DNA of 64,000 bases from JBQTKD01 sp052389435. GTDB taxonomy: Bacteria > Actinomycetota > Actinomycetes > Sporichthyales > Sporichthyaceae. Location of the stretch: positions 1 to 64,000 of the forward strand of contig JBQTIB010000085.1 of NCBI GenBank assembly GCA_052389435.1, read 5' to 3'. Positions 35,101-43,362 of the stretch are shown here, one piece after another. The notes under the pieces are model-generated. The model was given only the letters and a program-made list of their open reading frames with translations. It ran no database searches and was not told the origin of the DNA. Numbering within the stretch: the first letter of the stretch is position 1; every line of letters starts with the position of its first letter. A program made the translations under genes and the position numbers.

Positions 35101-38100
35101 AAACGCCGCAGGGCCGTACTCGCCCACCTCGCTCCGGTCCTGCGGGTCGAGGTCGAGGCGAAGGACGCGCTCGATCTCCTCGCCGACCTACTCCGCACGC
35201 GCGAGGCGATCGCGGCCCTGCACGCCCGCGTCGGAGAACTGCCCGGGATCGCGGCGACGGCCGGGTGGAGCCCGCTGCGCGCGGAGGACGTCGCCGCCGT
35301 CGTCGGCCAACTCGACTGGCTGCAGTGGGCCGCCGCCGCTGTCTGTCCCGCCGCGCCCTCGACCTTCGCCGACGCACTGCGGGCCTGGCTCGCCGGAGAG
35401 CCCGCCGCGGACCCGGCGGCCGCCGCCGCGGCCCGGGACGCCGCCGAGATCGCCCGCCGGTTCCTCGCCGCGGCCGGTTCCCCCGCGGCCCTGGCCGCCT
35501 GGCGCGGCGAGGACGGTCTCGTGCGCCGGTGGCGCGCCACCGCGACTCGGCGCAACCTCGCCGACCCCGAGGGCCAGGACGCGCGCCGGTGGTCGGAGTT
35601 CCGCGAAGCGCTCGAACCGCTGCGGGCCGCCGGTCTCGAGGAGGCCGTCTCGGTTCTGACATGGGGTCAGATTGCCGCGGAGGAGGCCGCGGCGGCGCTG
35701 GAGCGGGGCCTGGCCGCCGCCTCGGCCGCGGAGCGGCGCACCGGCACCGGCCTGGACGCGTTCGTCGCCTCGACCCACGACCGCACCGTCGCCCGGTTCG
35801 CCGCCGCCGCGGGCACGGTCCGCGAGCACCTGACCGCCGCCGTGCCCGAGCAGGTCCTCACGCGCCGGGCGTTCCGCGCAGACAGCGCCGTAGGCCTCGT
35901 CGGGGAACTGCGCCGCGAAGTCGGCCGTCAGCGCGGCGGGCTCGGCGTGCGCTCGCTGATGGCGAAGTACGGGGACCTGATCACCTCGCTGCTGCCGTGC
36001 GTGCTGGTGAGCCCGGACTCGGTGTCGCGCTTCTTCCCCGTCGGCGCGCAGAGCTTCGACCTCGTGGTCTTCGACGAGGCCTCCCAGATCCGCGTCGCCG
36101 ACGCCGTCGGGGCGATGGGACGCGCCGGCTCGGTCGTCGTGGTGGGCGACAGCAAGCAGATGCCGCCGACCTCGGTCGCGGAGTCCGTCGACGGTCTGGA
36201 GGAGGACGACCTCGCCGGCGAGGTCCTGCCCGACGAGGAGAGCCTGCTCACCGAGGCCGTGTTCGCACGGGTCCCGCAGCGGTGGCTCACCTGGCACTAC
36301 CGCAGCCAGGACGAGGCGCTGATCGCGTTCAGCAACGGCCACTACTACGACGGCAAACTGTCCTCCTTCCCCGCACCGGTACGTGCCCGGACCGCCTCGC
36401 CCGCCGACGGCTACGGCCTCTCGCTGGTCCGGGTGGACGGGCACTTCCAGCGCGCCGGGAAGGGACGGGACCTGCGGACCAACGCCGTCGAGGCCCACGC
36501 GATCGTGGCGGAGATCCGCCGCCGGTTCGACGCCTCCCCCGACGCGCTGCCCTCCCTGGGCGTGGTCACCTTCAACGCCCAACAGCGCGCCCTGGTCGAG
36601 GAACTGCTCCGCGACGCGGGGGAGGATCGGTTGATCGAAGCCCTCGACGGCCGCAACGGCGAGGGCCTGTTCGTGAAGAACCTGGAGAACGTCCAGGGCG
36701 ACGAACGCGACGCGATCCTGTTCTCCACGGCGTTCTCGGCGAACGAGCGGGGCGTGCTGCCGCTGAACTTCGGCCCGCTCACCCGAGCGGGCGGGGAACG
36801 GCGGCTGAACGTCGCGATCACCCGCGCCCGCCGCCAGGTCCTGGTCTACAGCTCGTTCGATCCGCAGGACCTGCGGGTGGAGCAGACGCAGGCCACCGGC
36901 ATCCACCACCTGCGCGCCTACCTGGAGTTCGCGGCCCGCGGCGTGGACGCGCTCGGCGGGACGGCCCGGCCGCGGCCGCTGGCCGATCGCCACCGCGACG
37001 AGATCGCCGAACGGCTGCGCGGACACGGCCTGACGGTGCGGACCGACGTCGGGCTGTCCGAGTTCCGCGTCGATCTCACCCTTGCCCCCGCGGACGATCC
37101 GGACGTGCCGGTGGTGGCGGTGCTGCTCGACGGTCCGGGCTGGGCCGCGCGGCGCACCGTCGGCGACCGCGACGGCCTGCCGATCCACGTCCTGGGCCGG
37201 TTGATGCGCTGGCCGCGGGTCGAACGCGTCTGGCTGCCGCAGTGGCTCGCGAACCCGGACGTCGTCCTGGCCGCGCTGCTCGACGCGGTCGAGGCCGGCA
37301 GCGGCGCCGTGCTGCGCGGCGAAGTGGCCGCCCCCGACGTCCACGACACCACCAGCATCCTCGACGCGCTGCCCGAGGACGCCTACCCCCTCGCCGACGT
37401 TCCCGGCGGCCAAGCGACGCTCCCCCAAGGCCCCGACTCCGATTCCGCCTCGCTCGCGTCCAGCCCGGTCGGCGATCCCACCTCGCAGCCGTCCGGTCCC
37501 GCCGCCGAACCCGCCGTGCGCGCGTCCGGACCGGCCGCGGAGCCGGGGCCGCTTGCCGACGTCGTCGCCGGGTCCCGCGCCGCCGGGTCGCGGCCCGCGC
37601 CGGCGCTGGACGGGCAGCGGGAGTTCCTCGGGTGGGCGGTGCGCCCGGCCGGGGACCGGGCCGTGCTCGACGCGTTGCCGTCCCCGGCGGCGACGGCGCG
37701 GGTCGCGGCGGTGGCGGTGGAGGTCGTCGCGGCCGAGGGCCCGGTGCACACCGAGCGCCTCGCGCGTCTCGTCGCGGCCTCCTTCGACCTGACGCGGCTG
37801 AGCCAGGCGCGGATCGACGCGATCCTGCGCGCCGTGCCGGCGGCGTGCGTGCGCGACGGCGAGGAGCCGTTCGTGTGGGCGCCGGGCGCCGAGCCCGCGG
37901 ACTGGACCGAGTTCCGCGTCGCCGCCGACGCCTCGGTGCGCGAGTTCGAGCACGTCGCGCTGCGCGAACTCGGCAACGCGATGGTGGCGCTGTGTCGGTT
38001 CTCCGCGGGCATGTCCGCCGCGGAGTTGGCCACCGAGACGCTCGCCCTGTTCGGCGGGAGGCGCAAGACCAGCGGCATCGCGGCCCGCCTCGAGGCCGCC

Positions 38101-38166
38101 CGGGACCTCGCCACCGCACGCGGCCGCCTCAAACTCACCGCCGACGGACGGTACGTGGCCGCGTAG
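32194..38166 (+). CDS. DUF4011 helicase with transglutaminase-like and Vsr-like domains
   Basis: A 1990-residue protein. GTG 32194 is chosen over GTG 32191 because AAGGAG is then 5 bases away. Order: a transglutaminase-like region (GRVGTCLDTTVALAAALE and GHAFLGYW near 213-250), DUF4011 (WKNSLLDLSLRNRLLNYTDR near 372), SF1 helicase (GPPGTGKS 676-683, FDEASQI near 1293, GDSKQMPPT near 1318, ENVQGDERDAI near 1500), a Vsr/DUF559-like nuclease region (about 1595-1690) and DUF3320 near 1845. The Pro/Ser/Ala linker near 1740-1790 is low complexity. Giant helicases of this kind act as single-gene defence candidates; this role is inferred. Confidence 0.87.
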   Translation: MSVEVHVEVVPILSYAMAHNRIPVVHRVGLTAGFEVDGAALRIAIRDDEGVVSHPFEQLVDLAPGTPTVLERPDVRLDPAKLLQNRDRRPGWLELELHAGGAVLATARVEVELLPGAMWLAVPPGLSYEMLAAHVLPNDPAVADLLGEASGHLHAATGDPSIDGYQSGPERTDAIVAAIWAAARARGIRYAMPPASWADLAGQKIRTPSEVFDGRVGTCLDTTVALAAALEQADVRPLLWLVEGHAFLGYWRAPIALDAVVSVDATEVMNEIDLGRMALIETTAVTAVEGGTDVAATHRAALAKIADLNVVQAIVDVWTARRQDVLPLPARRTVDGVVQIHEYQAAARQSVVVVNPATGAAGPAAAAAPGRVAQWKNSLLDLSLRNRLLNYTDRTGIGLRVPEGRLGLLEDLVSAGQPIALRPSDQLDAVDAARGVRTAWELDEDRARGHLEDKRAVFTDVAAAGYLTRMRNLAHKARTVEEESGANNLYLALGSLVWTLEGRQLRSPLILVPVRLSTTARGQLYRLALDESGGATPNFCLLEKLRTAIPLTIPKLAEPDADSSGIDLDGTLQAVREAIAEKGLAFRVEPTADLAILAFAKFRLWKDLDEHWPALLANPLVRHLVETPTLPFADPAAEPANVDLDELDAACPIPADASQLAAIAEAVAGRTFVLEGPPGTGKSQTITNLLVRAVAEGRRVLFVAEKRAALDVVASRLASVGMGPFALDLHDKGAKPALVRAQIRRAMDHAVEVDAQGLAAAAEDLRSSRRTLDRYATRLHEPNAAGLSYYTARTKLLSLGADGPSLPIPVTALRPGVDWDSVRRTLRNLPDVADVTRPGPDHPWAFLDRVLDAASAAELAAAAAAFDRALSALPSSGPLATAVEAARSVDDLVSLGALAAAPVPLALLETVVGEQWRTAAAGLRADLTAFPATAHPGLDRATAAALDLDLTALRAEAQAAEDSGFFGRGKRRRAVLAHLAPVLRVEVEAKDALDLLADLLRTREAIAALHARVGELPGIAATAGWSPLRAEDVAAVVGQLDWLQWAAAAVCPAAPSTFADALRAWLAGEPAADPAAAAAARDAAEIARRFLAAAGSPAALAAWRGEDGLVRRWRATATRRNLADPEGQDARRWSEFREALEPLRAAGLEEAVSVLTWGQIAAEEAAAALERGLAAASAAERRTGTGLDAFVASTHDRTVARFAAAAGTVREHLTAAVPEQVLTRRAFRADSAVGLVGELRREVGRQRGGLGVRSLMAKYGDLITSLLPCVLVSPDSVSRFFPVGAQSFDLVVFDEASQIRVADAVGAMGRAGSVVVVGDSKQMPPTSVAESVDGLEEDDLAGEVLPDEESLLTEAVFARVPQRWLTWHYRSQDEALIAFSNGHYYDGKLSSFPAPVRARTASPADGYGLSLVRVDGHFQRAGKGRDLRTNAVEAHAIVAEIRRRFDASPDALPSLGVVTFNAQQRALVEELLRDAGEDRLIEALDGRNGEGLFVKNLENVQGDERDAILFSTAFSANERGVLPLNFGPLTRAGGERRLNVAITRARRQVLVYSSFDPQDLRVEQTQATGIHHLRAYLEFAARGVDALGGTARPRPLADRHRDEIAERLRGHGLTVRTDVGLSEFRVDLTLAPADDPDVPVVAVLLDGPGWAARRTVGDRDGLPIHVLGRLMRWPRVERVWLPQWLANPDVVLAALLDAVEAGSGAVLRGEVAAPDVHDTTSILDALPEDAYPLADVPGGQATLPQGPDSDSASLASSPVGDPTSQPSGPAAEPAVRASGPAAEPGPLADVVAGSRAAGSRPAPALDGQREFLGWAVRPAGDRAVLDALPSPAATARVAAVAVEVVAAEGPVHTERLARLVAASFDLTRLSQARIDAILRAVPAACVRDGEEPFVWAPGAEPADWTEFRVAADASVREFEHVALRELGNAMVALCRFSAGMSAAELATETLALFGGRRKTSGIAARLEAARDLATARGRLKLTADGRYVAA

Positions 38167-38293
38167 GGCACCCGACCCCGGGCGTGTCGCCACCGGCCCC
38201 GACCGACGCCGACGGAATCTGGAGAGACCTACTAGTGTTACCCCTGGACGTGCCGCGACACAGAACGCGGCCACTGATTGGGAGTGCGTACTC

Positions 38294-38950
38294 ATGGGTC
38301 TGCTCATCGGCGACACCGCGCCGGACTTCACCGTCGACAGCACCGAAGGCAAGATCAACTTCCACGAGTGGATCGGCGACTCGTGGGCCGTGCTGTTCAG
38401 CCACCCCAAGGACTTCACCCCGGTGTGCACCACCGAGCTCGGGGCCGTCGCGCGCCTGAAGCCGGAGTGGGACAAGCGCAACGTCAAGCCGATCGGCCTG
38501 TCCGTGGACGCCACCAGCGACCACGAGGGCTGGGCTCGCGACATCGAGGAGACCCAGGGCGTCGCCCCGAACTTCCCGCTGATCGGCGACAACGACTTCG
38601 TCGTGTCCAAGCTCTACGACATGCTCCCCGCGAGCACCTCCGGCGACGCGAAGACCCGCACCGCCGCGGACAACATGACCGTTCGCAACGTCTTCGTCAT
38701 CGGCCCGGACAAGAAGATCAAGCTGATCCTGGTCTACCCGATGACCACCGGCCGCAACTTCGCCGAGGTCCTGCGCGTGATCGACTCCCTGCAGCTCACC
38801 GCCAAGCACAAGGTCGCCACCCCGGTGGACTGGCAGCAGGGCGAGGACGTCATCATCGCCGGCTCGGTCAACAACGAGCAGGCGAAGGAGATCTTCGGCA
38901 CCTGGAAGGAGCCGAAGCCCTACATCCGCATCGTTCCGCAGCCGAAGTAG
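38294..38950 (+). CDS. 1-Cys peroxiredoxin (Prx6/AhpC-TSA family)
   Basis: A 218-residue peroxidase that reduces H2O2 and alkyl hydroperoxides. The peroxidatic Cys45 lies in HPKDFTPVCTTEL; there is no second cysteine anywhere, so it is of the 1-Cys type and needs an outside thiol. The C-terminal domain (VATPVDWQQGEDVIIAGSV) is typical of Prx6 proteins. It stands alone and ends at an excellent intrinsic terminator. Confidence 0.93.
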   Translation: MGLLIGDTAPDFTVDSTEGKINFHEWIGDSWAVLFSHPKDFTPVCTTELGAVARLKPEWDKRNVKPIGLSVDATSDHEGWARDIEETQGVAPNFPLIGDNDFVVSKLYDMLPASTSGDAKTRTAADNMTVRNVFVIGPDKKIKLILVYPMTTGRNFAEVLRVIDSLQLTAKHKVATPVDWQQGEDVIIAGSVNNEQAKEIFGTWKEPKPYIRIVPQPK

Positions 38951-38958
38951 TCGCGCCT

Positions 38959-39004
38959 CGAGCGGGCCGGATCCCACCGTGGGTCCGGCCCGCTCGCGCG
39001 TTTT
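38959..39004 (+). terminator. Intrinsic terminator with T-run
   Basis: Thirteen bases at 38959-38971 pair perfectly with 38984-38996, with a further CCCAC/GTGGG inside; TTTT follows at 39001. It directly follows the peroxiredoxin gene. Confidence 0.85.
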
Positions 39005-39159
39005 CGGCGTACCGCCGGCCGAGGTTCGGTCCGCCGGTTCGCACGCCGCGTCGCTGGAGGGCCGCAGCCCGATTTTCCACGCGGCCGTCGACGGAGAGGT
39101 CGAGAGGAAACAGGCGAGGCGACCGACCGGCCACCGACCGCACCACGCCTTGCTTCTCT

Positions 39160-39349
39160 ACCTCTTCGTCGACACCCGATCGGCGCGCACGCGCGAGCAG
39201 CCCGTACTTCGGACTGAGGACGAACCACCGCTGCTCGCCGCGTTCGGCGTAGGCGAGGCGGGCGCGGACATCGACCCGACGTAGCGGTCTCGTGCCGGCG
39301 CCGGGTGGTCGAGTGTGCGCTTCCCGGCGCCGACGAGCAGGACGGTCAT
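39160..39349 (-). pseudogene. DUF6884-like gene broken by a one-base deletion
   Basis: ATG 39349 overlaps the stop of the GNAT gene (ATGA). The frame reads TVLLVGAGKRTLDHPAPARDRYVGSM, then the match to DUF6884 proteins continues one frame over: RARLAYAERGEQRWFVLSPKYGLLARA. Adding one T at about 39262 (ATG TTC CGC) would join them. The family's usual later part is not clear below 39180. Either a true frameshift or an assembly error. Nothing else is seen between 39005 and 39160. Confidence 0.6.
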
Positions 39350-39867
39350 CGCAGCGCTGCGGGTGCTGTCTCGTCGCCGAGCGTCAACTGGAACCAGGCC
39401 ACGTCGCGCCACGCGCCGTGCTTCCAGCCGACCCGGGGCAGCAGCGCGACCTGCTCGAAGCCGAGCGCGCGGTGCAGTCCGACGCTGGCCTCGTTCGGGA
39501 CGCCGACGATCGCCAGCAGCGTCCGGTAGCCGCGCTCGGCGAGGCGCTGGAACAGCGCGCCGTACAGCGCGCGGCCGGTGCCCGTGCGGCGCAGCCCGGG
39601 TTCGAGGTAGACGCTCACCGCGCACGCCCAGGCGTAGGCGGCGCGTTCGTTGAACCGGGACGCGTAGGCGTACCCGACGACGCGCCCGTCGAGTTCGGCG
39701 ACGAGCCAGGCGTGCGATCGCAACGCGGTTTCGATGCGCGCCGCCATCTGCGCCTCGTCGGGCGGTTGGAGTTCCAGGGACACCACGCCGTCGGTCACGT
39801 AGGGGCGGTAGACCGCGGCGCAGGCGGCCGCGTCCGCGACGGTCGCGGCACGGACGACGGCGGTCAC
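39346..39867 (-). CDS. GNAT acetyltransferase, phosphinothricin-acetyltransferase-like
   Basis: A 173-residue N-acetyltransferase. It has the Pat/Bar layout: IYRPYVTDGVVSLE-type N-terminus, GYAYASRFNERAAYAWACAVSVYLEPGLRRTGTGRALYGAL (acetyl-CoA binding R-x2-G-x-G/A) and GFEQVALLPRVGWKHGAWRDVAWFQL. The likely substrates are small amines such as methionine sulfoximine-like compounds. GTG 39867 overlaps the stop of the upstream regulator (GTGA). Confidence 0.9.
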   Translation of the reverse strand: MTAVVRAATVADAAACAAVYRPYVTDGVVSLELQPPDEAQMAARIETALRSHAWLVAELDGRVVGYAYASRFNERAAYAWACAVSVYLEPGLRRTGTGRALYGALFQRLAERGYRTLLAIVGVPNEASVGLHRALGFEQVALLPRVGWKHGAWRDVAWFQLTLGDETAPAALR

Positions 39868-40559
39868 GTCTCGACGCCGAGGCGGCGCTTCAGTTCGACG
39901 CGGCCGACGTCGGTCACCTCCAGGGCCCGCGGCGTGGCCGAGTCGACGACCCACCCGTTGGCCCGCAGCCCGGTGAGCAGGCACCTGCCGAGTTCGCCGG
40001 CGAGGTGGTGGCGCTGCTCGGTCCAGTCGATGCACGGCGCCGTCGTCGGTGCGACGGGCAGCGGAAACCCCAGCCCGGCAAGGAAATCCGTGCCCTGCGC
40101 CGTGAGGCGGTAGGTGGCGTCGTCGGCCACTCCCCCGCTCATCCGCGCCCGCGGCCAGGCGTCGAGGTCGAGGTTGCCGTCGTGACCCTGGACGACGCCG
40201 CGTTCTCGCAGGGCGTCGGTCAGCGCGACGCCGAGCCGCCCGGCGGGGTGCCCCCAGCAGCGACGCGCGGTGCGCACGGCGTGCTGGGCGGTGCCGGGGC
40301 GCAGCGACGCGATCGGTTCCAGGCCTGCGAGGACCTCGCGCGGGGCGTGCTCGGCGAGGCGGTGGTAGGTCCAGCGGCCGCACTCGACCGGGACGACGAC
40401 GCCCGCGGCGGTCAGCTTCTCCAGCGCGGCGGCGAGCGTCCGCGGACCCAGACCGGTCTCGGCGGTCAGCACGCTCGCGGGCAGGGTGCGACCGTCGGCG
40501 AGCCCGGCGAGGGCTCGGACCGCGGCGGAGTCCTGCGTCCAGTCCGTCCGGTTGGTCAT
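39864..40559 (-). CDS. ArsR-like winged-helix regulator
   Basis: A 231-residue regulator. The first ~75 residues form a winged helix (VRALAGLADGRTLPASVLTAETGLGPRTLAAALEKLTAAGVV), and the C-terminal half (CIDWTEQRHHLAGELGRCLLTGLRANGWV) is the signature of a large-ArsR subgroup that controls nearby acetyltransferase or transporter genes. No arsenic-type CxC metal site is visible. It starts the operon with the GNAT gene. Confidence 0.82.
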   Translation of the reverse strand: MTNRTDWTQDSAAVRALAGLADGRTLPASVLTAETGLGPRTLAAALEKLTAAGVVVPVECGRWTYHRLAEHAPREVLAGLEPIASLRPGTAQHAVRTARRCWGHPAGRLGVALTDALRERGVVQGHDGNLDLDAWPRARMSGGVADDATYRLTAQGTDFLAGLGFPLPVAPTTAPCIDWTEQRHHLAGELGRCLLTGLRANGWVVDSATPRALEVTDVGRVELKRRLGVET

Positions 40560-40695
40560 GGTCTGGGACGGTAGCGCGCGGCCGACTTCACCCAGTCTTG
40601 GCCGTCGATCTACCTTCCCGGCCGAACGTCCCCGCCGCCGGCGCCGTCCTTGCATCGGGTCCGCCAGGGGGGTGGGCCGCAACGAAGGGGAGCGT

Positions 40696-41097
40696 ATGCG
40701 CACCAAGAAGATCGTCGCCGCCACCGTCGGCCTGGCCGCGCTCGCGGCGGTCGTGCCGGCCACGGCGGCGTCGGCCCACCACGACACCCGCACGAACCTG
40801 ACCCTGTCGGTCAAGGAGAAGGGCGGCAAGACCCGCACGGTCACCCTCAAGTGCGATCCGGCCCGGGGTTCGCACCCCGACCGCGTCGACGCGTGCCGGG
40901 AGATCAAGCGGGTCAAGGGGGACCTGCGCAAGGTCCGCGGCCACCAGACGTTCGCGGCGTGCACGCGGATCTACCGGCCCGTCACGATCAAGGCCGAGGG
41001 CCTCGCGCGCGGGTGGAACGTGCAGTACCGGGAGACCTTCTCCAACTACTGCGAGATGACCGTCGCCAAGGGCCTGGTCTTCGACTTCGGCCGCTAG
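40696..41097 (+). CDS. Secreted Streptomyces-subtilisin-inhibitor-like protein
   Basis: A 133-residue exported protein. ATG 40696 follows AAGGGGAG. A signal peptide ends near ASAHH. The rest matches the SSI family: Cys53 and Cys67 (CDPARGSHPDRVDAC), Cys89 in the reactive loop and Cys119 in NYCEM, giving two disulfides. The reactive-site position that is Met73 in SSI is Arg91 here (ACTRIYRPV), so trypsin-like proteases are the likely targets. It should protect the cell or its envelope from secreted proteases. Confidence 0.88.
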   Translation: MRTKKIVAATVGLAALAAVVPATAASAHHDTRTNLTLSVKEKGGKTRTVTLKCDPARGSHPDRVDACREIKRVKGDLRKVRGHQTFAACTRIYRPVTIKAEGLARGWNVQYRETFSNYCEMTVAKGLVFDFGR

Positions 41098-41105
41098 CGG
41101 CGTTC

Positions 41106-41137
41106 GAGGGGCCGCGGACGGGGGTCCGCGGCCCCTC
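41106..41137. terminator. Perfect GC hairpin
   Basis: Fourteen bases at 41106-41119 pair perfectly with 41124-41137 around a 4-base loop, 9 bases after the inhibitor gene. Confidence 0.75.
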
Positions 41138-41219
41138 GGCGCCGGCGCCTCGCGGGCGTCCGAGGAAACGAGCCCCCGGGGCCGCGCCTGCTGGGACGCC
41201 TTCGGTGGGGGCGACGGGG

Positions 41220-41420
41220 TCAGTCGCCGTCGCCGCCCTCGGGGCCGACGGGAATCCTCATCGGCGAGACCTGGTCGGGCACGACGACGTGCTGGTCGGA
41301 CTGCGACACGTACGCGGAGGCGACGAGCGTGGACAGCGGCACCGCGTACGGGCTGAACCGCTCGGGACGCTTGGGCTGTTCGTCGTCCTCGGGCGCGTCT
41401 ACCGGCGCAATGCGTTCCAT
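41220..41420 (-). CDS. Small acidic protein
   Basis: A 66-residue frame from ATG 41420. It is acidic at the start (DAPEDDEQPKRPE) and has no motif I recognise. It lies just before, and divergent from, the pterin dehydratase gene. Codon bias fits coding but support is modest. Confidence 0.45.
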   Translation of the reverse strand: MERIAPVDAPEDDEQPKRPERFSPYAVPLSTLVASAYVSQSDQHVVVPDQVSPMRIPVGPEGGDGD

Positions 41421-41483
41421 GCCCCCACTCTGCGCTCCGACCCGCGCGGTGTCGAGTCCCCGTCGGTGGGGCAGCATCGGAGC

Positions 41484-42137
41484 ATGACGAACCTGACCGG
41501 AGCGCAGATCGCCGAACAGGCACCGGCGGGGTGGGCCTACCTGCCCGGGGCGATCTGCACCCGCTTCCACACGAAGAACTTCGCCGCCGGGCTGGCGCTG
41601 ACCAACGCCATCGCGCAGGCCGCGGAGGAGATGGACCACCATCCGGACGTCGACCTGCGGTATGCCCGCGTCGACGTGCGGACGTGGAGCCACGACGTCG
41701 ACGCGATCACCGACCGCGACATCCGCCTCGCGCACCGCGTCACCGAGCTCGCGGCTTCGGCCGGTCTGAGGCCGCAGTGCGACGACCTCGCCGTGTTCGA
41801 ACTCGGGCTGGACTCCCCCGCCCACGCGGAGGTGCGCGCGTTCTGGGCGGCGGTGCTGGCCTACGAGGTGCGTGCCGACGTCGACGACGAGGTCCGCGAC
41901 CCGACCCGCCTGCAGCCGCCGATCTGGTTCCAGGCCTCCGGCGACGAGCCCGGCCGCCAACGCTGGCACCCGGACGTGTGGGTGGACCCGGCGCAGGTGG
42001 CGCCGCGCATCGCCGCCGCGCTCGCCGCCGGCGGACGGCTGGTCTCCGACGCCGAGGCGCCGGCCTTCTGGGTGCTCGAAGACGCCCAGGGGAACAGGGT
42101 GTGCCTGTGCACCTGGCAGTCGCGCGAGGAGGACTGA
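41484..42137 (+). CDS. Pterin-4a-carbinolamine dehydratase fused to VOC-like domain
   Basis: A 217-residue fusion. Residues 1-90 are a PCD/DCoH domain, which dehydrates 4a-hydroxytetrahydrobiopterin: His52-His53-Pro54, His70 and Asp77/Asp79 fall at the active-site spacing. Residues ~105-215 look like a glyoxalase/VOC half (FELGLDSPAHAEVRAFWAAVL...WFQ...RWHPDVWVD...FWVLED..GN..CLCTW). The fusion is known in actinobacteria; what the VOC half binds is unknown. No aromatic amino acid hydroxylase is nearby. Confidence 0.85.
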   Translation: MTNLTGAQIAEQAPAGWAYLPGAICTRFHTKNFAAGLALTNAIAQAAEEMDHHPDVDLRYARVDVRTWSHDVDAITDRDIRLAHRVTELAASAGLRPQCDDLAVFELGLDSPAHAEVRAFWAAVLAYEVRADVDDEVRDPTRLQPPIWFQASGDEPGRQRWHPDVWVDPAQVAPRIAAALAAGGRLVSDAEAPAFWVLEDAQGNRVCLCTWQSREED

Positions 42138-42259
42138 CCGCACCGGGCCTGTCCGACATCCCCCGTGGACCCGCGCCAACCTAGATCGCGGTCCGCGTCT
42201 TCCACCCCGTTTCGGCCCCGGGTGAGGCCCTCGACCTGTCCGCCACCGCCGACTCCTCC

Positions 42260-42277
42260 GTTCGGCCAGATCCGGTC
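42260..42277. repeat. Copy of the CGGACA-ATCGG intergenic motif
   Basis: GTTCGGCCAGATCCGGTC, ~95 bases upstream of the second GDPD-like gene, matching the site at 24655 upstream of the first. Confidence 0.35.
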
Positions 42278-42372
42278 GTCGAACGGTTGATAGCGCCCGT
42301 CGGGCGAATCCCCGCACCGCCGCTCCACGTCGAAGCCCCATCAACGGGGACACACGATGGGGAGCGGGAAGC

Positions 42373-43248
42373 ATGTTCGGCACGGGGGGCACCAAGTCCA
42401 AGAGCATCGCGAGCACGCCGGCTCGGGGGAGCCGCGCACGGTGGGTCGCTCGCGTTGCGGTCACCGCTTCGGCGGTTCTCGTCGCCAGCGTCGTGGCGGT
42501 CACCGCCACCGGCGGCAGCGCGGTCTCCTCGACCGCCGCGGCGAAGCCGGCTCCGTGGGTCGAGCACCCGCAGTTGACGTTCGTCCACAAGGGCCTGGTC
42601 GGCACTGCCGTCCGCAACACCCTGCCCGCGTTGAAGGCGGCGTTCGCCAAGGGCGCCGACGGCGTGGAGTTCGACGTCGTGAAGACCAAGACGGGGCACC
42701 TCGTCGTGCTCAGCGACACGAACCTGGCCGCCTCGACCAACTGCAAGGGCTCCACCGAGGACTGGGACTACTTCGAGCTCCGCGCACAGTGCCGCACCAA
42801 GGACGGCAAGCAGATTCCGAACCTCTACGAGGCGCTGATGGTCGTCCGCGACAACGGCGGGAAGCTGATGCTGCACGTGAAGATCCACCCGGACCGGGCG
42901 GCGGCCTCGAGCATCCTGGACGCCCTCAACAAGTACGGCCTCAACCGTCACGGGCACACCACGATCTTCGCCTTCCACCCGCCGATGCTCGACATGCTGC
43001 GCGCCGAGGGTGCGGCCCGGCTCGGGCTGATCTTCAACAACACGACCACCAAGCACTGGAAGACGCGCAAGTACCAGGCGCTGGTCCCGTACAACACCCC
43101 GGTCACCCAGGAGCTGGTGCGTCAGGCCCAGCAGGAGGGCATCGAGGTCTACCCGGTGGAGACCTACGAGACCTACCCGCTCTCGGTCGAGGACGGGATG
43201 GCGATGGGCGTGGACGGCATGATCCTCGACACCCTGCCCGCGGTCTGA
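42373..43248 (+). CDS. Secreted GDPD-like protein with altered active site (copy 2)
   Basis: A 291-residue paralogue of the protein at 24765 without the long Pro/Thr linker. A signal or anchor segment (ASAVLVASVVAVTATGG) precedes the barrel. The same substitutions occur: HKG (72-74), VEFD (Glu99, Asp101), Ser114-Asp115 in place of His-Asp, and LHVKI. The C-terminus HPPMLDMLR, LIFN-TT and LVPYNTPVT is shared. Because the changes are kept in both copies, they are selected rather than accidental. The substrate is unknown. Confidence 0.85.
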   Translation: MFGTGGTKSKSIASTPARGSRARWVARVAVTASAVLVASVVAVTATGGSAVSSTAAAKPAPWVEHPQLTFVHKGLVGTAVRNTLPALKAAFAKGADGVEFDVVKTKTGHLVVLSDTNLAASTNCKGSTEDWDYFELRAQCRTKDGKQIPNLYEALMVVRDNGGKLMLHVKIHPDRAAASSILDALNKYGLNRHGHTTIFAFHPPMLDMLRAEGAARLGLIFNNTTTKHWKTRKYQALVPYNTPVTQELVRQAQQEGIEVYPVETYETYPLSVEDGMAMGVDGMILDTLPAV

Positions 43249-43362
43249 CCCGCGCCGGTTCCCGGGGCGCGGTCGGCGTGCCCGGGTCGACGCCGCCGGC
43301 GCGGCGAGCATCGGCCGAGCGCACTGGCTCGCCTGCGCCGCGGCGAGTTTGCGATGCGCGAG

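Noticed and set aside
32088..38459. 2123-codon frame parallel to the DUF4011 helicase
   Set aside because: The helicase frame holds all the motifs; this one is composition-driven and Arg/Pro-rich.
35188..38610. Long minus-strand frame opposite the DUF4011 helicase
   Set aside because: Antisense shadow with no recognisable domain, running across the peroxiredoxin gene start.
38979..39284. 101-codon plus-strand frame after the peroxiredoxin
   Set aside because: Starts inside the terminator and shows no protein-like pattern; the opposite strand carries the DUF6884 match.
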